Positions 40,701-46,700 of a DNA stretch of 64,000 nt are shown piece by piece. The stretch is taken from positions 103,058,480 through 103,122,479 of the forward strand of contig NC_064825.1 of NCBI RefSeq assembly GCF_024166365.1, in the 5' to 3' direction. The stretch comes from Elephas maximus indicus. Lineage: Eukaryota; Chordata; Mammalia; Proboscidea; Elephantidae. Numbering within the stretch: position 1 is the first letter of the stretch; the number at the start of each line of letters is the position of its first letter. A program made the translations under genes and the position numbers. Under the pieces are notes generated by a model. That model saw only the letters and a list, made by a program, of their open reading frames with translations. It was not told the origin of the DNA and did no database searches.

Positions 40701-43572
40701 CCTGATAACGCTCTGCTGGGGGAGGGTGACAGACTAAGAAAGGGGAAGACATAATTCCATGAATGAGCTTGAATTTTCTGGTCTGGAAGGAAATGAAATA
40801 CCTCTGTTCACAGCTTCTAGCTGTCTGTGCACAGTTGAAGACAAGCAGGTAGGCCCTAAGGAAGGAGAAGGAAGGGACATGGTTTGTCCTAGGGATCTTT
40901 GTTTTTCTTTTTTCTGCCCACTCCCCCTCCCCTCAACTCCTTTCTACCCCTAACTTGGGCCCCTTGGTTTCTATCTAAATCTTCTCCCTGCAGTTTAATA
41001 AAACAAAAAAAAAAAAGAGCCAATAAACATCTGAAAAGATGATAAAGCTGCTCCATCTCACTCATAATTAAAGAATATAAACAGAAACTACAGGGAGATA
41101 CTAATTTTTCACCTAAAAGGCAGGAAAAGCATTTATGTACTTTCACACTTATACTGGCAAGGGTACAAGTAAGCAAGCACTCTCACTCTGCTGGCTATAG
41201 GACAAATTGCTGCAACCTTTCTGGTTTTAAATTTAAAATACACAGGCCCTTTGATCCAGCAATCCCACTGCTAAAGATTCCCCTTAGATTTTCTCACAAA
41301 AGTCTGTCAAATACCTACACAAAAATATTCATTACAGCAATGTTCAAAACAGCAAAAACTAGATCCCACCACCACAGTGGCAACAATCCATTAGGAACTC
41401 GTTGCCACAGAGTTGATTGCAACTCATAGCGACCCTATAGGTCAGAGTAGAAATGCTTCATCAGGTTTCCAAGGAGTGGCTGGTGGATTTGAACTACCTA
41501 CTTTTCGCTTAGCGGCTGAGCTCTTAGCTGCTACGCCACCGGGGCTCCAATCCATCAGTTTAAAAAAAAAAGCAAAAAAAAAAACCAAACCCACTGCTGT
41601 CGATTCCGACTCACAGCGATCCTAGAGAACAGAGCAGAACTGCCCCCAAAGAGTTTTCAACAAGCGCCCGGTAGATCTGAGCTGCCAAGGTTAATAGCCG
41701 TAGCACTTAACCACTATGCCACCAGAGTTTCCAAACCATCAGGGAAGTTAAAATAATTACAATACATTAATGAAATGAAATAATATAGGTGCCTTTAAAA
41801 ATAACAATGTAGATTCTTCTGTGTTCATACGAAATGGTTTTCTAAGATATTAAGGAAACAACAAGTAGATTGTGTATAGGATTCTTTGTGAGTCCTTAAA
41901 AAGAAAAACTATAGATCCATATGAGGATATATTTTATTTTTCTTCTGAAAGGAATTATAAGAGCAATGGCTATACTAGGGGTGGAGCAAAGGAGGGCTTT
42001 TAGTTTTCGTTTTGTACCTTTTTTTTTTTACCATTTGAATTTCCTAACCTTATGGCACTGGGTTGTGGGTAACCTCATACATACATATACACACACTTTT
42101 TTTTTTAAAAAAAAACAGATAACCCATTCTTTTTTCCTTTGCACTTCTGCAGCAAAATCTTAAGAAATGCTTTGCTACGAAAAAAAATATCTTGCTCACT
42201 CCAATGACTGAAACAGGAAAAAAAAAAAAAAAAAGACGTGGCGTTATCAATTATACTCAAACTCATTAACACTACTGCGTTGTTTCTACTGTTTTGCAGT
42301 GAGGGTTCTGGGGGTCTCATACACACTGATAATTACTCACAAAGAAGCTTCTCCTTTTGCAGGGGGTCTGGTATCAAATCATCTCTTTCCCCAAAAGAGC
42401 CATTCAACAGGAATCGAGAGTTACTCTTCCAGAGACGCTGGTGTGTTGCAGAGTTTGGTAAATTGCCTCTCTGAGCTAAGAATAAAAAACCCAAACAAAT
42501 GAACAAACAAAAAAACAAACCCATTGCTGTTGAGTCGATTCTGGCTCATAGAGACCCTACAGGACAGAGCAGAACTGCCCCATAGGGTTTCCAAGGAGCG
42601 GCTAGTGGATTCAAACTGCTGAGATTTTGGTTAGCAGCGAGCTCTTAACCACTCCGTATAACCCAGGTTGCTGGAAGGCTGGCTCACAGTCAACATCTAG
42701 GTCAAGCCTGAAACCACTACTACCAAAACCATCACTATTTCCATCACCACCGCCACCCACCAGCACCACAGGACTTTGTAATAAATATGGCCCACTGTTC
42801 AAAGAGCTTTCCCATTCCAATCTAGGTGAGTTAAGCATAATTACCCCCATTTCACAGCTGAGGAAACAAGAGAGTGAGGTGACTTGAAAAGCAATGGATA
42901 CAACTTATTGAAATTTATTACTCTGAGAGCAGACAGGAAGACAGCCACTTTTTCAAAGCTTGAGGAACTCTTTGATTCTGATGCCCACAGAATTTCTTTA
43001 TTTTTTTCTATGGTCCAGCATTAACAACATCAAATAGGGTATTAGGAAACTCGAATTCAATTTCATCTTGTTCAAGAACCTGAGGTAACTCATCTCTTAC
43101 TTAGTGCATCCAAACACAAATAGAGACTGACTACTCTGCCAAGTAATCAATTAACGAAACGATTCAGTTCATTAACCCAGAAAAAGTGATGCTAGATGAG
43201 AACAAGATGTTACCTTTAAAGTAACCATAGTACTGGAGGTGATGGTACATAAAATCTTCATAGGGATCAGGAAGCACCTGTGAAAGGAAAAGCCACCCCA
43301 GTGAAGAAAAGCCTTTCAAATAATACTGAACTCTCAACAAAAGCCCCAAAAGTATTGTTGCCAAGGACAGTATACCTGACGGTTTCTGTAAACAAACCAT
43401 GTGAAAGACATTTATGCAAATCATTTTATATTGGGGTTCAAGATTTCCAACTGGGAAAAGGCGCCACCAGAATGAACCATCTATCTGATCTAGTATTGGA
43501 TTTCTGCCGTGTCCCTGGAAAGGGGTGTGTACCGACCTCCTGCTTGAGCTCTGTGTCCAACGCTGGGAACAT
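7605..43572 (-). CDS. AGBL2: AGBL2 (cytosolic carboxypeptidase 2), 13 coding exons, 3' end outside window
   Basis: Thirteen minus-strand exons with GT/AG borders and matching phases join to 725 codons from the ATG at 43572-43570 to 7605. The product is an M14D metallocarboxypeptidase that removes glutamates from tubulin tails and is known from centrioles and basal bodies. Visible active-site parts (numbering from this ATG): HPGE with zinc ligands H407 and E410, NPDG 447-450, DLNR with R467, DFHGH with third zinc ligand H503, and catalytic E575 in YTMEST. All are intact, so the gene looks functional. The N-terminal domain (about residues 80-330) precedes the catalytic domain; a lysine-rich tract closes the visible part. 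The human protein is about 900 aa, so the C-terminal fifth is missing here and probably lies left of position 1. FNBP4 is upstream on the same strand. A small in-phase N-terminal exon could have been missed. Confidence 0.95.
8066..8233 (+). mobile_element. AfroSINE (short form)
   Basis: ggagccctggtggcatagtg to aatgggtttggtttttt; lacks the gagaaagatg...ttccgtaaag segment. Confidence 0.92.
8607..9403 (-). mobile_element. 5'-truncated L1, 3'UTR only
   Basis: L1 3'UTR of the local family (ttattgtgctttaaatgaaag, gagaatttggggtctgcatt). The 17-bp agtatgggtcattttta at 8590-8606 is repeated at 9404-9420: a perfect target duplication. Confidence 0.93.
9709..9775 (-). CDS. AGBL2: AGBL2 coding exon 12
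   Basis: 67 nt, acceptor gaaaacag, donor GATGAG|GTAAGA. Serine-rich [19 protein letters not shown]; phases fit exons 11 and 13. Confidence 0.92.
9920..10030 (-). repeat. L2-like fragment
   Basis: cattcattcgttgactcact ... ccatgccgggcaagtgtgtt ... resembles the L2 3' end in reverse. Confidence 0.4.
10470..10820 (+). repeat. L2 LINE 3' fragment
   Basis: agtgtctagaacagagcctg gcaaag ... cactcaatacatagttgttg aa is the L2 3' terminus. Confidence 0.65.
10995..11125 (-). CDS. AGBL2: AGBL2 coding exon 11
   Basis: 131 nt, acceptor acttcacag, donor TCCAG|GTGACA. Encodes [20 protein letters not shown] (helical) followed by an acidic/serine-rich stretch ending DISLSDIES. Confidence 0.94.
11126..12142. 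other. AGBL2 intron 10, nothing recognised
   Basis: Unique-looking sequence; a plus-strand ORF at 11324-11593 has no flanking signals or motif. Confidence 0.5.
12143..12243 (-). CDS. AGBL2: AGBL2 coding exon 10
   Basis: 101 nt, acceptor tttccag, donor CCAAG|GTAAAA. Encodes [20 protein letters not shown] then [14 protein letters not shown], the end of the catalytic domain. Confidence 0.96.
12440..12890 (-). repeat. MIR split by an AfroSINE
   Basis: ggcactatgccaagtgtttt acatg before, and tataatgcaggtattattat ... gaggttaagtaaactactta g after the SINE, are the two halves of one MIR. Confidence 0.75.
12513..12715 (+). mobile_element. AfroSINE (long form) with RTE-type tail
   Basis: ggagctctggtggtgcaacg ... 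gggagaaagacctggtggtc ... ttgacttgatagcacctaac aacaac. The end matches the RTE copies at 3836-3858 and 5460-5480. Confidence 0.93.
13054..13180 (-). CDS. AGBL2: AGBL2 coding exon 9, catalytic glutamate
   Basis: 127 nt, acceptor ctctttag, donor CCTAG|GTAAGC. It encodes [19 protein letters not shown] then [18 protein letters not shown]575 in MEST is the catalytic general base. Confidence 0.97.
13791..13953 (+). mobile_element. AfroSINE (short form)
   Basis: agccctggtggtatagtgg to ccagcaatgggtttgtttg. Confidence 0.9.
13954..14217 (+). mobile_element. L1 3' end
   Basis: ataatttgtgttattaactg tttaatgagaaactaattta ... with A-tail; same subfamily in reverse at 61768 onward. Confidence 0.75.
14260..14700 (-). 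mobile_element. old L1 3' fragment
   Basis: attgagagagaattcatata ccatagaattcacccattta and tactgctgaataacattcta cagtgtggatgtaccacatt are diagnostic of old L1 3' regions. Confidence 0.75.
14753..14933. mobile_element. small TA-flanked inverted-repeat element (Tc1/mariner-type MITE), copy 1
   Basis: 181 bp from CAGTAAAACCTGTGAGAGC to GCTCTCACAGGTTTCACTG, flanked by TA on both sides. The termini are near-perfect inverted repeats. A second copy in opposite orientation is at 58708-58894. Family name not recognised with confidence. Confidence 0.8.
15050..15206 (-). CDS. AGBL2: AGBL2 coding exon 8, third zinc ligand
   Basis: 157 nt, acceptor aaccccag, donor GATAAG|GTAAGC. It encodes [20 protein letters not shown], with H503 the third zinc ligand, then [18 protein letters not shown]. 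Confidence 0.97.
15905..16645 (-). mobile_element. 5'-truncated L1, 3'UTR only
   Basis: ttaattgtgctttaagtgaa ag ... ttaatagattttattatag; imperfect flanks aagaggcctt / agaagcctt may be the target duplication. Confidence 0.88.
16770..16990 (-). repeat. MIR
   Basis: atctcatttaatcctcacag ... gagaggttaaatcacttggc caagatcacagagcc. Confidence 0.8.
17200..17400 (+). repeat. MIR
   Basis: ttggacaagttacttaatct ttctgtaccaccatttcctc ... gaggattaaatgaag. Confidence 0.78.
17685..18467 (-). CDS. AGBL2: AGBL2 coding exon 7, large exon with zinc-binding HPGE
   Basis: A single 783-nt exon (acceptor ctattacag, donor AAAGAG|GTGAGA), codons 228-489. It holds the rest of the N-domain ([23 protein letters not shown]) and the first half of the carboxypeptidase core: HPGES (H407, E410), [10 protein letters not shown] and AGRDLNRHY with the substrate-anchoring Asn/Arg. 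An unusually long exon for this gene. Confidence 0.98.
18510..18705 (-). mobile_element. AfroSINE (long form)
   Basis: Reverse complement begins ggagccctagtggtgcagtg and carries ccgtaaagatttacagccc; lies in AGBL2 intron 6 just upstream of exon 7 (about 40 bp from the acceptor). Confidence 0.9.
19150..19760 (+). mobile_element. old L1 fragment
   Basis: ttgactcaacaatttcattt ctaggaatttagcccataa and atggaatatctatacaacag aataacatgca are ORF2 3'/3'UTR sequence of old L1s. Confidence 0.7.
19772..19929 (-). mobile_element. AfroSINE (short form)
   Basis: Reverse complement ggagccctggtgccattgtg ... ctgctaaccaaaaggtcggc agttcgaatcc. Confidence 0.9.
20219..20372 (-). CDS. AGBL2: AGBL2 coding exon 6
   Basis: 154 nt, acceptor cgtgcag, donor GAAT|GTGAGT. 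Encodes [18 protein letters not shown] and [19 protein letters not shown], the start of the CCP N-terminal beta domain ('FESGNL' is typical of all CCPs). The last codon is completed as ATA across the junction. Confidence 0.96.
20439..20476 (+). mobile_element. AfroSINE 3' fragment
   Basis: gaaatcgacttgactgcaat gggtttggtttttggttt only. Confidence 0.7.
20477..21431. other. AGBL2 intron 5, A/T-rich, no gene seen
   Basis: Low-GC sequence with a poly-G run at about 21112-21124; no repeat family recognised. Confidence 0.5.
21520..21584 (-). mobile_element. AfroSINE 3' fragment in L1 3'UTR
   Basis: A-run then ccccactgccgtcgagtcga; only the SINE tail is present. Confidence 0.7.
22419..22583 (+). 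mobile_element. AfroSINE (short form), well preserved
   Basis: aaaccctggtggcgtagtgg ... B box gttcgaatcc at 22472-22481 ... gactcgatggcagtggcttt gg. Inserted in the L1 3'UTR, so younger than that L1. Confidence 0.94.
22700..26512 (-). pseudogene. L1 ORF2 remnant
   Basis: Endonuclease start [19 protein letters not shown], later [15 protein letters not shown] with [14 protein letters not shown] and the active-site [11 protein letters not shown] near 24450; C-terminus NFIWKRPW. Interrupted by several stops and frameshifts. Confidence 0.9.
27020..28028 (-). pseudogene. L1 ORF1 remnant
   Basis: Starts [15 protein letters not shown] at 28028, coiled-coil-like [19 protein letters not shown], then [10 protein letters not shown] and [14 protein letters not shown] of the RNA-binding domain, then the C-terminal domain ([21 protein letters not shown]). 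Broken by stops. Confidence 0.88.
29285..32683 (-). mobile_element. older L1 ORF2 segments
   Basis: Very degenerate ORF2: endonuclease pieces ([18 protein letters not shown] at about 31260; GYMLGHKTS near 31000), RT, and 3' part near 29300. From about 31900 to 32683 a second RT-N-terminal segment follows, so at least two L1 pieces are joined. Confidence 0.8.
32961..35391 (+). mobile_element. young 5'-truncated L1 with 18-bp target duplication
   Basis: aagaaagaagggctggga at 32943-32960 and 35392-35409 are identical. Contains the ORF2 C-terminus and full 3'UTR ending aataaaagttatttgaaaaa aa. Antisense to AGBL2. Confidence 0.96.
33019..34391 (+). pseudogene. L1 ORF2 C-terminal part, one frameshift
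   Basis: Two long open segments (33019-33531 [18 protein letters not shown]... ; 33732-34391 ending DKRCIRPLL) in different frames encode the RT thumb and cysteine-rich tail ([18 protein letters not shown]). Little decay compared with the other L1s here. Confidence 0.9.
36043..36425 (-). mobile_element. old L1, continuation of 29285-32683
   Basis: gctttgactgtatcccataa attttgatacg ... gcctagcatatggtctatcc tggg is L1 ORF2 endonuclease/RT linker, continuing the interrupted copy. Confidence 0.75.
36816..36923 (-). CDS. AGBL2: AGBL2 coding exon 5
   Basis: 108 nt, acceptor tctttcag, donor TTCAG|GTATTG. Encodes [19 protein letters not shown] and, ending the exon, GTVVYQLDS. Followed by the 16.4-kb intron filled with L1 sequence. 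Confidence 0.94.
37443..37618 (-). mobile_element. AfroSINE (short form)
   Basis: Reverse complement gaaaccctggtggcgtagtg gttaac; flanks gacgaaagtga / gatgaaagtga are an 11-bp target duplication with one mismatch. Confidence 0.93.
38255..38350 (-). mobile_element. AfroSINE 3' half
   Basis: aaccaaacctgctgctgttg agttgattccgactcatagc ... truncated after the tail half. Confidence 0.82.
38430..38639 (-). mobile_element. AfroSINE (long form)
   Basis: Reverse complement ggagccctgggggtgcagtg ... includes gaaagatgcagcagtctgct. Confidence 0.92.
38800..39175 (+). repeat. L2 LINE 3' fragment
   Basis: ctacaagtctgtgagctctg g ... tctctagcaccaagtactat ... tgataaatgcttaaaaatat ttatt is an L2 3' end. Confidence 0.7.
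39830..40015 (-). CDS. AGBL2: AGBL2 coding exon 4
   Basis: 186 nt, acceptor ttttgcag, donor ATTG|GTAATG. It contains [14 protein letters not shown] and [18 protein letters not shown], the hallmark leader of AGBL2 before the N-domain. The exon 3 junction reads T|AT (Tyr), so an intervening symmetrical exon cannot be excluded. Confidence 0.94.
40016..40984. other. AGBL2 intron 3, nothing recognised
   Basis: Purine-rich on the plus strand at 40490-40660; no gene or named repeat supported. Confidence 0.5.
40985..41395 (+). mobile_element. old L1 fragment
   Basis: gatccagcaatcccactgct aaag and atattcattacagcaatgtt caaaac are L1 ORF2 C-terminal sequence. Confidence 0.7.
41396..41548 (-). mobile_element. 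AfroSINE (short form)
   Basis: Reverse complement ggagccccggtggcgtagca gctaagagctcagccgctaa. Confidence 0.9.
41562..41732 (-). mobile_element. AfroSINE (short form), tandem with previous
   Basis: Reverse complement ggaaactctggtggcatagt ggttaagtgctacgg; starts 13 bp after the previous SINE. Confidence 0.88.
42341..42475 (-). CDS. AGBL2: AGBL2 coding exon 3
   Basis: 135 nt, acceptor ttcttag, donor CTTT|GTGAGT. It completes the alanine codon of exon 2 (G|CT) and runs through [12 protein letters not shown] to LQKEKLL. Low-complexity polar N-terminal region with no catalytic residues. Confidence 0.93.
42500..42670 (-). mobile_element. AfroSINE (short form)
   Basis: aacccattgctgttgagtcg attctggctcatagagaccc ... 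lies 25 bp upstream of the AGBL2 exon 3 acceptor. Confidence 0.9.
42780..42890 (-). repeat. MIR fragment
   Basis: cataattacccccatttcac agctgaggaaacaagagagt gaggtgac. Confidence 0.6.
43214..43277 (-). CDS. AGBL2: AGBL2 coding exon 2
   Basis: 64 nt, acceptor tttcacag, donor AAAG|GTAACA. It encodes [21 protein letters not shown] (codons 13-33) plus one base of the next codon. This is a conserved N-terminal motif of the AGBL2/AGBL3 group. Confidence 0.93.
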
Positions 43573-43591
43573 GTTACTTCTGCATGGTATG
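43537..43591 (-). CDS. AGBL2: AGBL2 first coding exon (CDS 43537-43572)
   Basis: The coding part is 36 nt, starting [12 protein letters not shown], and ends in donor GAG|GTCGGT, phase 0. The start is chosen because the reading joins in frame to the conserved PDPYEDFMY exon and the ATG has A at -3. An acceptor-like 'tcttcag' ends at 43592, so the exon may begin at 43591 with 19 nt of 5'UTR; that edge is uncertain because the pyrimidine tract is weak. Confidence 0.82.
43574..43585 (-). promoter_or_regulatory. three-codon uORF directly before AGBL2 start
   Basis: Reading on the minus strand, ATG CAG AAG TAA ends one base before the AGBL2 ATG (TAA-C-ATG). The upstream ATG has A at -3, a favourable context. 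It would matter only if the mRNA leader includes 43573-43585, which the putative exon start at 43591 allows. Confidence 0.55.
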
Positions 43592-43694
43592 CTGAAGACT
43601 CGTCAGCGACGCCGGCATCCAACCGCAACCAGGGCCCAATTTCCAAAAAGGGCAGCCAATTACACCGGAGAAACTACAAAACCAGAACACAAAC

Positions 43695-43843
43695 ATCCGT
43701 TGCCGTCGAGTCAATTCCGACTCATAGCTACCCTTACAGGACACAGTAGAACTGCCCCAGAGAGTTGCCAAAGCACCCGGTGGATTCGAACAGCAGACAT
43801 TTTGGTTAGCCGTAGGACTTAACCACTACGCCACCAGGGTTTC
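43695..43843 (-). mobile_element. AfroSINE (short form) next to AGBL2 start
   Basis: Reverse complement ggaaaccctggtggcgtagt ggttaag; inserted about 105 bp upstream of the AGBL2 first coding exon, between it and the CpG island. Confidence 0.92.
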
Positions 43844-43859
43844 CAAACCATAACAGGAC

Positions 43860-44622
43860 ATCTGAAAACACTGCCGATATTCCCGTCCCTCCACTTTGGC
43901 TCCGTGTCTTTAGGAAGCCTGCCGGCCTGCTCCCTCTTCCCCGCCAAGCAAGCCTCTCCTCAGACAGGGACCCGCTGCTGGGTCCCGCTGCGAGGCCCCG
44001 AGGCGCACCTGTGTTCGAGAGGGCGACACGTCTTCCTGCCTTCTCTTCCGGAGGCGCCAAGCCTCTCGCCGGCCCCATGCTGCCCTCTCCCTGAGATGGG
44101 AAGAGCCACCACGACGCCGCAGGAAAAGAAAGAAACGGGGGGAGGGGAGGTGTCGTCTCGGAATAGGTGGAAAACAAGGGTCAGGGGTCGGGAGAAGTGG
44201 GCCTTGAAAGCCGAATTCCGAGGTTCAGAGCTTCCTGGCCGCGGGAGGAGGGAAGGGCAGTTTCCTGAGGGGTCGCGGGTGGGGGCGGACACAGATTTCC
44301 TTGGAGGAGAGAGCTAAGGGTGCGAGGGTCCCGCAGCCCGGTCCGCCCTGGGCAGCAGGGATGGGCGCAGCTCCCGGAGCGACAGAAGACCCAGGAAGCA
44401 CCGGCACCACACGTTCGGAGGCCCGGCCGCGCACCAGGCGGAGTGGACGCTCACCACGCTCACCCGCCACAGCTCTCGGCGAGGATCCCGGTAGCCTAGC
44501 AACGGCGAGAGGGAAGCGGAAGGAGGGCGGGGCAGCCGGGCGTTTCCGGGGGGCTCAGCCCCGCCCCCGAAGAAGGGGATCCGGCTGCGGCTGCAGCAGC
44601 AGCTCTTCGGCTGCTCGGAGTA
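43860..44622 (-). promoter_or_regulatory. CpG island and likely AGBL2 promoter
   Basis: GC-rich, with CpG dinucleotides frequent against a CpG-poor background. It contains GC boxes (gggcggggc at 44525-44533; ccccgccccc near 44562), ETS-like cggaag and an X-box. It lies just upstream of the AGBL2 start codon and downstream of FNBP4, so it most likely drives AGBL2 on the minus strand. The exact TSS is not visible. Long ORFs here on both strands are GC artefacts. Confidence 0.85.
44491..44503 (+). promoter_or_regulatory. RFX X-box in AGBL2 promoter
   Basis: GTAGCC-T-AGCAAC fits the RFX consensus GTNRCC N(0-3) RGYAAC at every defined position with a 1-nt spacer. It is about 0.9 kb upstream of the ATG inside the CpG island. 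RFX factors with FOXJ1 activate ciliary genes, consistent with AGBL2's basal-body role. Function is inferred. Confidence 0.7.
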
Positions 44623-44688
44623 TAAGTCTGGGAAAATCTATGGCCAGCGTTGCAGACCCAGCCCTGGACTTCGATTTTCCCAGACTTA
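44623..44688. repeat. perfect 16-bp fold-back at AGBL2 promoter edge
   Basis: taagtctgggaaaatc (44623-44638) is the exact reverse complement of gattttcccagactta (44673-44688); 34-nt loop. Abuts the SINE at 44690. Confidence 0.9.
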
Positions 44689-44689
44689 A

Positions 44690-44852
44690 TGGAGACCTTG
44701 GTGGCATAGTGGTTGAGTGCTGCGGCTGCTAACCAGAAGGTCAGCAGTTTGAATCCGCCAGGCGCTCCTTGGAAACTATGGGGCAGTTCTACTCTGTCCT
44801 ATAGGGTCGCTTGAGTCGGAATCGACTCCACGACAGTGGGTTTGGTTTTTGG
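44690..44852 (+). mobile_element. AfroSINE (short form)
   Basis: ggagaccttggtggcatagt ggttgagtgctgcggctgct ... gactccacgacagtgggttt gg; upstream boundary of the AGBL2 promoter. Confidence 0.93.
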
Positions 44853-45689
44853 AAACACAGAATGGCTCAGGAGCTGTTGCTGGCGGCGTTGCAGACATCA
44901 AGGGTTCAGATTCATTCCTCTTTCATACAATATTGGAGCTCCACCCTGTGGAATCGAAATTGGACTGAATACAAGCCCGTTAAGTCCTCAGCCTATTTTC
45001 AAGCTTGTTTGCAGTTTGATAGCTTTAGGAAACCAATGCATTGCTAAGTTTCCCCCTCCTTTCACCTTATATTCTGTCCCACTGCCAAAACTAGAAACCT
45101 TCTGCCTTGAAAAAATTCCAAGAAATAAAGTTAGCTAGTTAAAACCACAGTTTGAATATCAAACCTGCAGTTTTTAAAAAAATGTTCCATTTCACTTAAA
45201 GCACAATAAAAATTATATATATAAAAAAAAGATGTTCCATTGAGAGAGGCACTGGTGTTCTGCAGCAATTCTTACAAGCTTGGAAAACTTAGGTACTGTA
45301 GTTAAGGCAAAAGCTATGACTAGATAAACTTTAGTTTCATTTGTAGCAATCTACTCTGTGGAAGTAATTGGAAAAGCAATAGCTTTCTCAAAATGTTAAC
45401 CACATTCCACCATTTCCAAGATACAAGTAGATCAGGTGTTAAGTTAATGTTATAAACAGGGTACAAACTCCAAAAGTTTAGGTCACACAGCACCATCTGG
45501 TATGAGAAGCCTGTTTCCATTACTCCCAACTCAAGATCCTACTGCTCTTCTTTTCTCTGAAAGCTGTTCTTCATTGTTTGCACATGCCCTGCATTGCATC
45601 TGATTTGAAAAAACAATTAAGAATAGACTGAAGTTCTGTTTACACAGTAATCACTTAACAGGCTCAGAAGAACAAGCGGATAACCACTC
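44853..45689. other. FNBP4-AGBL2 intergenic spacer
   Basis: Between the FNBP4 poly(A) region and the AGBL2 promoter; holds a 40-bp L1 scrap and otherwise nothing recognised. Confidence 0.6.
45192..45231 (+). mobile_element. 40-bp L1 3' insertion
   Basis: tcacttaaagcacaataaaa att... with A-tail is the extreme L1 3' end; flanked by atgttccatt at 45182-45191 and 45232-45241. Confidence 0.8.
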
Positions 45690-46609
45690 AGAAGTATAAA
45701 AAAAAGTTTTATTAGTGCATATGTACAAATTTACAAGGCCAAAAACTGGAGAAATACAAATAGCTTTAAAACACAATTTGCCTTTCCTTCAGTTTAAAGT
45801 GACTTTTACCTGATTGTGATACAACAGAAGTACAAGAGTAAACTGCTTTTTAAATACTGGAATTTTATGGATAATACAGTCACACATAGAAGGGAGGTGA
45901 ATTTTGGAACAGGGTTAAGACAATAGAAATACATTAATATATAGAGTGGCTCTTGTTACAATTACTGCCACATACTTGAGGGGAAATTCTCAAAATCAAG
46001 GACATGAACACCTGCTGTTGCTGCTGCCTTATTAAAATTTAAATATGCCACCTATTTATGGTGTGAAATGACTGAGCTATCAGTTTTAGAATTTGTGAGA
46101 AAAACTAAAGCGTGTGGCCATTTGTCAGCAAAGGCTGAAAGACCTTAGCGCTTTAGGCATAACAGACTACAGGAAAAGAGGTCAGAAAAAGCAATAATCC
46201 CAGTTTAACTAGGTGGAACCCAGCTGTCTTCATAATTGCACTTGTTCTGGAATAGAAGTCAGTGAGAGGGCCAAATAAGCCTCTATTAGGCAGGAAAGCC
46301 CTTCACTTTTTGTCAGCGAGTCCTTTAGAGCCACATGTTTAAGACTGATGAGGTTAATATACCTAACATGCTGAGCTTCCCAGTGTGAGAATAAAGGCAG
46401 CCAGGTCAAAGAAATTTCAATCACCTCAGCTTTCAACAAAACAGAAATATTACATTTCACAAGTGTGAAAACTTGGCATATGTATGTTCTTGCCCAGGAA
46501 ATTCATAAGCTCTCCCCGATAACATTTACAGTTTGACAACAGTAAAACTGGTTAAGACTCTGAACTGAACATAAAACAAATACCAAAAATAAAATTTTTC
46601 TTAAAAATT
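45690..46609 (-). other. FNBP4: FNBP4 3'UTR
   Basis: About 0.92 kb from the stop codon to just past an AATAAA poly(A) signal (plus-strand tttatt at 45708-45713). No repeat is recognised inside, as expected for a conserved UTR. The cleavage site is inferred. Confidence 0.7.
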
Positions 46610-46700
46610 TCATGTGTTTGGAGCCATTTTCCTTCTCTTCAGTCTTGCTCGCCAATCCTCAGGAAGGGCTTCAAAATTAGCATTTCTCTCTGCCATGCCA
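46610..46700 (-). CDS. FNBP4: FNBP4 last coding exon
   Basis: 91 nt to the TGA at 46612-46610, acceptor ccccaacag. Encodes GMAERNANFEALPEDWRARL then KRRKMAPNT-stop, the conserved C-terminus. Confidence 0.98.

Noticed and set aside
43904..44732. Long overlapping ORFs on both strands
   Set aside because: They fall in the CpG island, where GC-rich sequence rarely contains stops; no conserved motif, and the AGBL2 start lies outside.
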